Source of the DNA: Camarhynchus parvulus
Taxonomy: Eukaryota > Chordata > Aves > Passeriformes > Thraupidae
Direction of reading: 5' to 3'
NCBI RefSeq assembly: GCF_901933205.1
Contig: NC_044574.1
Coordinates: 62,001 to 126,000, forward strand
DNA: 64,000 bases
The position numbers and the translations under genes were made by a program. Positions 48,436 through 57,910 of the stretch are shown piece after piece (the stretch's first letter is position 1; each line of letters begins with the position of its first letter). The notes below the pieces were generated by a model. The model did not search any database. It was not told where the DNA came from and saw only the letters and a program-made list of their open reading frames with translations.

Positions 48436-49664
48436 GTGAGTGCCTCTCTTGTCCATCCCTTGCGTTATAAAGCTGTAGCTGTGGAGGAGTCCTTGCTGGA
48501 ATATTGTGTGCTCTGCACACAATGGAAATGCCTCTTAACCAAAACCAACTGATTTTCTTTTGAAATTCAGTGTACCCTCTGGGTACTTCTGAGCTGAAAT
48601 TGTAGAGAATGTCAATGGAGAGGATAAACATAAACATATACAGTTCCTTAGAGAAATCACTTTCTGTGCTGAAATCACACCTGCATTTCCCGGGTGGAAT
48701 ACCGGACTGCAGCAGGAGCCCTCTGCTGGCCTGTGCACAATATTTGATAAATAAAAGCCCCTCTGGGGCACTGGAGGTGTTTAATGTAAAGTGTTATTTA
48801 CTGCACTCAGAAAAGCAGCTGTTTAAAATGTTACCTTCTCATTCCACAGAGCTGCTTGGCTTATTGGGCGTTATTTGGGTGTCATTTAGTGGCAGGTGCT
48901 TTTCTGTCAGGCCCAGGGAGCAGTGAATTGGAATTTTTCCCTCTTCATGCATCCATGAAATAAATACATATTTTTTCCAGTCCCTGGGAGAAGAAGGGAG
49001 ATGTTCAGGGCAGGTTGTGTGGGTGGTGCTACAGCCCTTACAAAGAATGATGCTGTGCATCTCTTCTAAAATCCTGGATTACCCTGAAAAGCTGCTGTGG
49101 CCTGATGGCACATCAGAATAACAACTCCTGGGTCCCAGAGGCCACTGTGGGAAGCATTTTCTCTAGGAAAAATGAGGCTGGAGGGAATAGGATTTTTTTT
49201 TTCAAGAGAGAACATGCTTCAGTACTTAAGAGAAATATTCCCCTGTTAAAACAAGAACATTCCCTGCCTTGATACCCTTTGTAGTTTTAAAGTGGAGTTT
49301 CAACATTTACAGCGTTTTAGAGGGGAGTCAATTTAGCCAAGGAAAGGTAGGGTGAAGCAAGATTGTTCATTAAGTCTTACGTAAAATGAGGAAGCCAAGC
49401 CTGGGATACTGTAAAAAATACATGATTCTGACAGCTCCAGGTGTTTCTGGATATTCCAGTAGCTGAGTGTAGAGTCAATTCCTAAAGATGTGGTAGCCCT
49501 TTCCTCATAGTGTTTAAATCTTTGCACTGTGTAAAAAGGAATTGTTAATTTACAGGGCTCTTTTTCCACCTACAGAGTCCTTTGAAAAGTGAGCCTAAAG
49601 AGACTAGGAGCCTGTTTTAATGGATATTAGGATAGAATGCTTATAAGGTGGGGAATTGTATCCT
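48436..49664 (+). other. Intron, unique sequence
   Basis: No repeat or exon recognised in the first 1.2 kb of this intron. Confidence 0.5.
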
Positions 49665-50155
49665 GAGCTGATCCCAGCATGGGCAGCAGGGGAGAGGGGA
49701 CTCTGTCCCTGTGCCCCTGGCTCAGGTGAGAGCCCACCTGCAGAGCTGCCCCAGCCCTGGGGCCAACAGCAGGAGCACGTGGAGCTGCTGCAGAGAGCCC
49801 AGAGGAGGCCCCGGAGCTGCTGCAGGGCTGGAGCCCCTCTGCTCCGGAGCCAGGCTGGCAGAGCTGGGAATGTTCCCCTGGAGAAGGGAAGGCTCCAGGC
49901 AGAGCTCAGAGCCCCTGGCAGGGCCTGCAGGGGCTGCAGGAGAGCTGGAGAGGGACTGGGGACAAGGCCTGCAGGGACAGGAGCCAGGGAATGGCTCCCA
50001 CTGCCAGAGGGCAGGGCTGGATGGGATATGGGGAATTAGGAATTGTTCCCTGGCAGGGTGGGCAGGCCCTGGCACAGGGTGCCCAGAGCAGCTGGGGCTG
50101 CCCCTGGATCCCTGGCAGTGCCCAAGGCCAGGTTGGACATTGGGGCTGGGAACAC
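49665..50155 (+). repeat. CR1 LINE, RT C-terminus to near the 3' end
   Basis: Plus orientation. Starts 'tgatcccagcatgggcagca', one copy of the ~86 bp unit, VRAHLQSC then frame-shifted HVELLQRAQRR, 'caggccctggcacagggtgc', and stops at 'aggttggacattggggctgg' without the terminus. Very similar to the copies at 15590 and 24415. Confidence 0.9.
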
Positions 50156-50528
50156 TGATGGCTGTGCTGGGGGAGGCTCTGCTTTGCAGGTGGTCCTTTT
50201 TCAAGTAAACTCTATGTAGATGTTTAGTAATAACAAGAAAATATGTTGGTGTTAGCATGATATGCTTTGTAACCCTGTTGCTGTTGGAAGCTGCAGCTCT
50301 AGGGTATAAAAGTGCATAAAATCAGTTTGAAGTAGGTGTTGTTTACTTATTTTAGCAGTAAAACCACGTATTGTATGAACAGAGCTCAAATGCTCCTCCC
50401 AAAAATGTGTGCCAAAGTGTGCCAAAAAATAAATTGCCACTAGAAATAGTCATCTTATAGGATCTTTATATTATGATTTTTGTGGTCAGCAACACCAATT
50501 TAGATTTGACCTGCTTTTTTATTTCTAG

Positions 50529-50745
50529 CCCAAAACTTTGACTCCTTGGGTTGGACTGAGGAAAATCAATGTGTCCTATTGGTGCTGGGAAGACATGTCC
50601 CCCTTCACCAACACCCTCGTCCAGTGGCTTCCCGGTGAACCCAGTGATGCTGGATTTTGTGGCTATTTAGCTGAGCCTTCCCAACAGGGATTGAAGGCAG
50701 CAACATGTATCAACGAGGTCAACGGCAGTGTCTGTGAAAGGCCAG
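50529..50745 (+). CDS. ATRN: ATRN exon: second half of C-type lectin domain
   Basis: 217 nt exon, acceptor tttttatttctag, donor gtaaca. It encodes PKTLTPWVGLRKINVSYWCW, EDMSPFTNTLVQWLPGEPSD, AGFCGYLAEP, GLKAATCINEVNGSVCERP. The fold motifs (WVGL, W-x-WED, CERP) are intact. The calcium/sugar motifs of classical lectins (EPN and WND) are replaced: EPSD stands at the EPN position, and no WND is seen near CINEVNGSVCE. Calcium-dependent sugar binding is therefore doubtful. Sequons NVS and NGS are present. Confidence 0.96.
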
Positions 50746-51679
50746 GTAACAGCAACTGTCTGCTTGATTTATATTTCCTGAAAGGTAAAGATAATGCAAT
50801 TTGCTACATTTTAAACCAGCTGCATTATGACTTTGCTGAAGAAAAATACTTCTGAACAAGAGTCTTGTGTACATATTTCATGCAGGAAATAGAAATTTTA
50901 AAAATAGCTCACTATTTGTGCTGTTAACTGTAAAATATTTGAAGTACATTATTTTAATTATTTTTTTTCTTAATTGCATACCTACATGTGACATGTAGGG
51001 TAATTATGATATGGAGCCTTCTCCTGTTTCAAAGAAATAAAAAATTAATAGTAACTTTCTGATTGAATTCCCCTTTTTCCCCTCCCTTGCTATATAGCCA
51101 GAGGAGGATTTTATCAAAGTTTGAAATTAATTGGCCAAGACACTTTGGAGATATGAGAACTTTGAAAAAAGCAATCTATTTGCTTTTGGGAAAAGTCTTC
51201 CAGCTTTATTGAAACTGCATATCTTTTCAGATGGCTTGGTCTGTTAATTCTCCATTGTAGCTGATCATTTCTGAATACCAATTAGTGCCTCTTTAAGTAT
51301 TAGGGAAGTTGGTTGATTAAAAAAAAATTAAGTACACTGCAGCAGTTGAAATCATTCTTTGTGGAAGAGCAGGATGTGAATCCTGAATGTGGAACCGGAA
51401 CTCAAATTCCATATGTTTTCACTTGCAGCACTTGAGTTTAAGCTTTGTGCTGGCTTTTATGGTCTGAGAGCAGTCACTTGAAGCAAAACTTAAAGCATTG
51501 GCTCAGACTGCAAAGTGCTGAGTTAGTTCAGTGCTTATTTGATGTCTGAAACTGATCTAATCACTTAAAGCATGTGCCTGTGAGCTCATGTAAAACAGGG
51601 CTCTGCCCTGCACTTTGCTGGGGAGGGTAACTAAGGAATGCATCAGCAGAACTGCAGAGAAAAAGAGACCACTGCTCCA
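50746..51679 (+). other. Intron, unique sequence
   Basis: AT-rich intron without recognised features before the CR1 that precedes the PSI exon. Confidence 0.5.
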
Positions 51680-51820
51680 TGCCCAGAGCAGCTATGGCTG
51701 CCCCTGGATCCCTGGCAGTGCCCAGGCCAGGTTGGACACTGGGCTGGGAGCACCTGGGGCAGTGGGAGGTGTCCCTGCCATGGCAGGGATGGGCTGGGAT
51801 GGTCCCTAGGTCCGTTCCCA
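51680..51820 (+). repeat. CR1 LINE 3' fragment close to an exon
   Basis: Plus orientation: 'ctatggctgcccctggatcc', 'gcccaggccaggttggacac', 'gtccctgccatggcagggat'. Terminus incomplete. About 55 bases separate it from the exon at 51876. Confidence 0.9.
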
Positions 51821-51875
51821 GCGGGAGCAGGGCACGGTTGCTCCTGGCAGAGCTCTGATGTTGTCCTCCCTGCAG

Positions 51876-52061
51876 CCAACCACAGCGCCAAGCAGTGCCG
51901 CACGCCATGCGCTCTGCGCGCCGCCTGCGCCGAGTGCACCAGCGGCAGCTCCGAGTGCATGTGGTGCAGCAACATGCAGCAGTGCGTGGACTCCAACGCG
52001 TACGTGGCCTCCTTCCCCTACGGGCAGTGCATGGAGTGGTACACCATGAGCAGCTGTCCCC
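51876..52061 (+). CDS. ATRN: ATRN exon: PSI module
   Basis: 186 nt exon, acceptor tgtcctccctgcag, donor gtgagt. It encodes ANHSAKQCRTPCALRAACAE, CTSGSSECMWCSNMQQCVDS and NAYVASFPYGQCMEWYTMSS with CP. This is a PSI (plexin) module with the CMWC core. GC at third positions is extreme (about 58 of 61), far above most exons of this gene. A plus-strand CR1 ends about 55 bases before the acceptor, and a tandem repeat begins about 35 bases after the donor. Confidence 0.97.
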
Positions 52062-52095
52062 GTGAGTCACGGTGCTGGGCTGGGGTGGGGGACAG

Positions 52096-52372
52096 GCCCT
52101 GGAGGGCCTGTGGGGTGTGCTGGACATCCCCGGGATGGAGGGAACAAGGCCAGGCTGGATGGGGCTTGGAGCACCCTGCTCCAGTGGGAGGCTCCTGTCC
52201 ATGACAGGCCATGGAGAGCCCTGTGGGGTGTGCTGGACATCCCCAGGATGGAGGGGACGAGGCCAGGCTGGATGGGGCTTGGAGCACCTTGCTCCAGTGG
52301 GAGGCTCCTACCCATGGCAGGCTGTGGAACAACGCGCCCTCTTTCCAACCCGAAGCATTCTGCAATTGCCTG
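52096..52372 (+). repeat. CR1-derived tandem duplication (~118 bp unit) just after a donor
   Basis: Two consecutive units, each with 'tgtggggtgtgctggacatc', 'caggctggatggggcttgga' and 'ctccagtgggaggctcct'. The parts are recognisable as CR1 3' sequence. The second unit runs into a degraded terminus ('ccaacccgaagcattctgca'). The array begins about 35 bases after the donor of the PSI exon but contains no exon sequence. Confidence 0.85.
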
Positions 52373-53486
52373 ATTATCAAATCCAAATTAGGGTTTACAC
52401 AAGTGTTTTATTCTGAAGTATTGACTACTTACAGATTGTAGTAGGAATTCCTACCTCATTTTAAAGAAATTATTTACTTTTTTGCCCCTTTTAGGTAGAT
52501 GAGAGCAAACCGCAAAAGCTTCATGGCACTTTGGAATAGTGTTTTCCTTTCAAACTGGGGTAAAAGGGCCTAAAAACTTAAATCAAGTGAACCTGTAGAA
52601 ATTATTTATGTTGAATTCTTTAGGAGCTGGGTGTGAGCAGGGGCATCACAAGTAGCTCAAAATGTTGCAAAATAAGAGATGAAGAAAATGAATTTAAGGA
52701 ACATGAAAGCATGAACTTCCCATATTGCCAGAGGTCAAAAGTTGGAGGAAGCATCAGGCAGGAGATGAGTAAGCTAAAATAATGGAAAACAAACTTTTTT
52801 TTCTTTTTGAAGGCAAATACTGTCTATTTAAACATCAAAATAGAAAGTCTGCTTATCTTGCAACACCAAGAATCCAGAAAATATTTTTCAAGATGGTCTA
52901 GGGAAAGAAATAGAAAAAGCTTTAGTATGTAAAGAGTTTGTCACCCCTAAAATCCAATCCCACTAGAGAAAGGAGGGGCTAAAGGGTGGAATTTTATTCT
53001 CCTATTTGTATTCTATGCTTTTTGCCTCAGATAAATACTTGAAATAATAGCATGTGATACTGAAATGTGGTAGGAAGAGTCTCCAAGTGACTAAACTGGC
53101 TGGTTTTTAGCCTTTGCCTGCAGATGGCTCATTTGATCATTGGATCTATTTTAAATAAATCAGAGATGTTTTGTAGAGGGAACATTAACCTCTAGTGTTA
53201 GAGGGTGGCGTGTAATGGTTTGAAAAACCTCTGTGTGTGTTGTGCTGTTTTGTAACTCATTGACTATTGGAACCTTTGTTAATAGTCATCTTAGATTCTG
53301 GAATAAAATATGCTGATAGGAATGAACATGTTGCTGTGAATATCAGAATAAATATTTCTAGATTTGATGAGATAAATATTTTGGTGAGATAAAAATATAG
53401 TTATAGAATACATTCTGCATTTTTTGTTGCCTGTGTTTGAGACAGTGATTTATTCCAGTTTTGTATGTTGGTTTGTTTTTTTATAG
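52373..53486 (+). other. Intron, unique sequence
   Basis: 1.1 kb AT-rich intron; no repeat or exon recognised. Confidence 0.5.
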
Positions 53487-53720
53487 CTGAAAACTGCTCA
53501 GGCTACTGCACATGTGCTCAGTGCCTGGAGCAGCCGGGCTGTGGGTGGTGCACAGATCCCAGCAACACTGGCAAGGGCAAGTGCATTGAGGGCTCCTACC
53601 GGGGGCCTGTCAGGATGCCCACCCCGGCCATGCCAGGGAAACACAGCCTGGAGCCTGTTCTCAATGTCAGCATGTGTCCTGTGGAGACCAGCTACAACTG
53701 GTCCTTCATCCAGTGTCCAG
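53487..53720 (+). CDS. ATRN: ATRN exon: PSI module and linker
   Basis: 234 nt exon, acceptor gtttttttatag, donor gtaagc. It encodes PENCSGYCTCAQCLEQPGCG, WCTDPSNTGKGKCIEGSYRG, then a linker PVRMPTPAMPGKHSLEP, VLNVSMCPVETSYNWSFIQC. The PSI part is almost invariant in ATRN. The proline-rich linker varies. Sequons NCS, NVS and NWS are present. The form of this module is one of the reasons for calling ATRN rather than ATRNL1. Confidence 0.97.
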
Positions 53721-54383
53721 GTAAGCAAGCAGCATTTCACTGTCCAACGTTTCCACTGAGTGCAAGGGCTGAGAGTTTTTAAGACTATGGTGGTGTCTTG
53801 TGTTCCCTCCTGTTAATGGAGGGAGGAGAAGAGCATGTAATATAAGCAGGAATTACACACTTGGAGATGGAAGGGGCTGTGAAGCAGCTGAGCTGCACAG
53901 ATTTCCTGCATGAAGACATTATTATTTATTACTTGGGAGAAATTTTTCCTTTCCCTACAGATCTTTACGGAGATTTTAACTTTTGTTTGTTTATTTATTT
54001 TAAGTCTGTTTGAAAGAAAGGCAGATCTTCCTTTGAAGGTCGTTTTAAGTGTTAATAATGCTTAGGATGATTTTTAACTAATGTTTTTGACACAAAATCA
54101 ACACTCCCCTCCCCATTCCTTGTAAATCCATCCCACCAGCAGCTTCCAGTCCAATGTGCATGTAATATTTTGCAGTTCAGTTTTCAGTGTGTTGCTCTAA
54201 ATTCCATTTTTGATATCCACCTGTCTTTGGGCCCATGTATTGTTAGCAAGCGACAAGAAGCTCTCAGGAAGGTGCATGAAATGGTTTCATTTGTCCCCTG
54301 CACAGCACAGCTCCTGAGGGTCTCTGTGAGAGCTGTGTTTGAGCCCCAGCACTCAGAGTTGTCCTGTTTGCTGTTTCCCACAG
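53721..54383 (+). other. Intron, unique sequence
   Basis: 0.66 kb intron with no recognised repeats; ends in 'tttgctgtttcccacag'. Confidence 0.5.
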
Positions 54384-54521
54384 CGTGTCAGTGTAACGGG
54401 CACAGCCGGTGTGTGAACGAGAGCGTCTGTGAGAAGTGTGAGAACCTGACCACGGGCAGGCACTGTGAGACCTGCATCTCGGGCTACTACGGGGACCCCA
54501 CCAACGGGGGCACCTGCCAGC
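54384..54521 (+). CDS. ATRN: ATRN exon: first laminin-type EGF module
   Basis: 138 nt exon, acceptor gctgtttcccacag, donor gtaagt. It encodes ACQCNGHSRCVNESVCEKCE, NLTTGRHCETCISGYYGDPT and NGGTCQ. C-x-CNGHS, CEKCENLTTG and GYYGDP are the laminin-EGF signature. Sequons NES and NLT are present. Third positions are about 87% G or C. The following intron of about 6 kb is the second largest between exons here. Confidence 0.97.
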
Positions 54522-55264
54522 GTAAGTGCAGCCCCGAGCTCCTGCACGAGCTCCTCACGCCTTCCACTCTGCTCGTTCCTCTTCTGTCCTAACACCAGTT
54601 ACATCCTGATAATTCATGTTTCCTTTCCTGCGGGCGAGGCTCAGTTCTTGTTTCTTCAAATCAAAGACACTCAAACTGCTGAGTGGGATTCCTTTCACTG
54701 CATGTAAAGATGATTTTTTAGCCTCCTTTCTAAACTTGGAATGACCACAGTGAAAAATGTCTGTATTTTAGTGTTTCATGATTCTGTATTTAAAAGAAAC
54801 AGTGTTGATCCAAATGTCTTGAACACATTTCTGCTTATCTAAGTTTCACCTTCTATTCCTTTTGGTTAATGTGTTCTGTGTTTATAGTTAAAATTGTCTG
54901 CTTCATAAAGGCTTGCAATGTTTCACTGAAGACTTGGCTGGATTTCAGTTGAGGATTAGGAGATCCCTCTTGAAATTGCATTTCAGTTCGTAAAGTGCTT
55001 TGGGACTCTTTGGCACAAAGAACCATTTTCAGCTGTGCAAGATCCAGTTAACAAACTGAGAAGAAGTCTTCCTTGAAAGACCAATGCATTTAATATTGAC
55101 AATTATACATGGAAGACTTGGGGTTTTGACCTGCAACCTTGTGTCATAGTTTTGAACTGCTGTGAATTTTTCAGTGCTGTGGCATGGGGAGACCAACTGT
55201 AAACCAGAGACCAGGTGTGAGAGGTGCAGAAGTGAGGGAAGGTGCTTCTTGCTCATGAGAGATT

Positions 55265-56300
55265 TAATCATACAATCATCAAATGGTTTGGGTTGGAAGG
55301 GACCATAAAACTCATCTCATTCCAACTCCCTGCTGTAGACAGAGACACCTCCCATTGTCCCAGGCTGCTCCCAGCCCCAGTGTCCAACCTGGTCGTGGGC
55401 ACTCCAGGGATCCAGGGGCAGCCACAGCTGCTCTGGGCACCTGTGCCAGGGCCTGCCCACCCTGCCAGGGAACAATTCCCAATTCCCCATATCCCATCCA
55501 TCCCTGCCCTCTGGCAGTGGGAGCCATTCCCTGTGTCCTGTCCCTGCAGGCCTTGTCCCCAGTCCCTCTCCAGCTCTCCTGCAGCCCCTGCAGGCCCTGC
55601 CAGGGGCTCTGAGCTCTGCCTGGAGCCTTCCCTTCTCCAGGGAACATTCCCAGCTCTGCCAGCCTGGCTCCAGAGCAGAGGGGCTCCAGCCCTGCAGCAG
55701 CTCCGGGGCCTCCTCTGGGCTCTCTGCAGCAGCTCCATGTGCTCCTGCTGTTGGCCCCAGGGCTGGGGCAGCTCTGCAGGTGGGCTCTCACCTGAGCCAG
55801 GGGCACAGGGACACAATTCCCACCTTGCCTTTGCCATCAGCCCATGCTGGGGTAGCTCTGCAGGTGGGCTCTCACCTGAGGGAGGGGCACAGGGACAGAG
55901 TCTCCCCTCCCCTGCTGCCCATGCTGGGATCAGCCCAGGCACGGGGGGCTCTGGGCTGGGTCATGTCCAGCTCTCACCCAGCAGCACCCCCGGGTCCTTC
56001 TCCCCAGGGCTGCTCTCCAGCCATTCCCCAGCCATCCTGTGGTTGTGCTCCAGCCCCATGCAGGACCTTGCACCTCCTGGCCTTGTGTAACTTCATGAGG
56101 TTCACACAGTCCCATGTCTCTGGTCTGTCCAGGCCCCCACTGTGCTATCCAGGTACTGTTGGGGGCCATCTAGGTCTGTCTGGATGTCCCCCTCCCCTCC
56201 TGCATGCTGACCTTACCAGTTTGTTGTCACCAGCACACTTGCTGTGCGTTCCTCAGTCCCAGTGCCCCTGTCACCAGCAGAGGTATTAAACAGCACTGGC
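55265..56300 (-). repeat. CR1 LINE, longest copy, reaching the RT palm region
   Basis: Starts 'ataaaactcatctcattcca' downstream of 'aaatggtttgggttggaagg' and runs back through two ~86 bp units (about 55770-55900) to 'agtttgttgtcaccagcaca'. On the minus strand that last piece is the degraded relative of the CR1 RT box FADDTKL. Frames are broken in several places. Reverse orientation. Confidence 0.9.
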
Positions 56301-57682
56301 CCAGTGGATTATGTTAGTGGAGTATAGTGAGGTGGAAGGAGACAAGTAGATACAGTGATGGAAAAGGTAGAATAAAAATAACATTGCTCAGAGCAGTGTC
56401 GGTACTTCTGTGAAATGAGTGTGGGAGGTCTGTGGCCAGCCTGGAAGAATAAACTGGAGGTGATTAATGAGCGGGCATTGAAGACTTTTTATTGCTTCTT
56501 CCAAATGTGGTGACAATCCAGTAGAAAATAGTTGGATATTAATTTAGGATGTTTATTGGGAGTAGTGCTGACCTTTTGGATGAACATGAGGGTCAGTAGC
56601 TGCAGCATGGAGACCTGTTTCCTGAAGAAGAGCAAGGTGGTGATGGTTGAGGCTATGAAGAACTTCCCAATGGACAGATTTGAAGAAGGGGGTTAAAAAT
56701 TCACAGGGATACAGCTGCCTTCCTTAGAGCAACAGGATGTGGAATTCGAACACACAGCACAGTGACAGGGGCTCAGAGGAGAAGGTGCATCCCTGGCACT
56801 TGATTTCATAACCTTATCTGCCAGATAAAATACTGCTGCATATACTCATAAACTCATTTCAGGTGAAGATACTTTGAAATGCTGTAAAGTTTACTTGAAA
56901 GTAATGAATAAATTGAGGCTGAGTTGACTGAGAAAATACAGAATTCTACCCTGAGCTTTCCGTTGTAATCACTGGATCACAACGTGCCTGTTGGTAGGTG
57001 TCGCTTTTCCATGTAAGTGGAAATGGAGAGTAAGTTCCTTTGGACTCTTGTGCATGAGGATTGTTCCAAAATAGTTTGTTGTTGAGATAATGAATGACAG
57101 ACTAAAATCATCCAGATGCCTGAAAAAGCAATTAGGAAATGTGTAGAGAGATTGTGGAACAGTGTTTGTTCCTTATCTGATGGAACCAGTAGCTCATGTC
57201 AGAAGTGCTTTGCTCTCAAGTGCTTTGGACCCAGGTTTTTAATTTGCTGTGATTTAACACTGTTTACTGGGAAGGGGAAAGAATGAGGGAAGCAGGAACC
57301 TGGGCAGAAAGACTGAGGTGGATTGGGAAAGGGAAAGCAAGAGCAAATCACCCTATCTGATGCAGCCAGGCTGACTTCTGCCTATTAGTCATTTTTGCTT
57401 GGTGAAAACCATTCCTAAGGGGCATTCTTCAGATAAGGACTGGCTGATGGGTAGCAGAGCTAGCTCCTGTTTTCTCCCTTCTCTTAGCTGTGGTCCTTCC
57501 ATCCTTTCCCATTAATAATGTGCTGATTTCACTCTTTGTGCATTTGTTAGCAATACTTAGTGCTGCTCTGTTTTTAGAACCCACTGTCACAGCCATGCTG
57601 CAGACTATTGTTGTACACTCCAGCCTGACACACACACAAACATCTGTGTGCTTGCACACTCACTGCCTAGTGTGAGTCCTGG
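56301..57682 (+). other. Intron, unique sequence
   Basis: 1.4 kb without recognised exon or transposon. Short CA-rich sequence near 57625. Confidence 0.5.
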
Positions 57683-57910
57683 GATCATGGAATGGTTTGG
57701 GTTGGAAGGGTTCCAATAGGCCATCCTGTTCCACCCCATCCATGGCAGGGACACCTCCCACTGTCCCAGGCTGCTCCAATGTCCAACCTGGCCCTGGGCA
57801 CTGCCAGGGATCCAGGGGCAGCCACAGCTGCTCTGGGCACCCTGTGCCAGGGCCTGCCCACCCTGCCAGGGAACAATTCCTCACCTATATCCTGTCTAAC
57901 CCTGCCCTCT
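57683..57910 (-). repeat. CR1 LINE 3' fragment
   Basis: Starts 'gggatcatggaatggtttgg'; shows 'ctgccagggatccaggggca' and 'ccctgccagggaacaattcc'. Reverse orientation, 5' truncated. Confidence 0.9.

Noticed and set aside
51561..52202. Minus-strand open frame of 213 codons across the PSI exon
   Set aside because: It is the shadow of a very GC-rich ATRN exon and neighbouring CR1 sequence; the plus-strand exon has conserved protein sequence and splice sites.
55242..56090. Plus-strand open frame of 282 codons
   Set aside because: It is antisense to the CR1 at 55265-56300. Similar frames appear in every GC-rich CR1 copy of the window.
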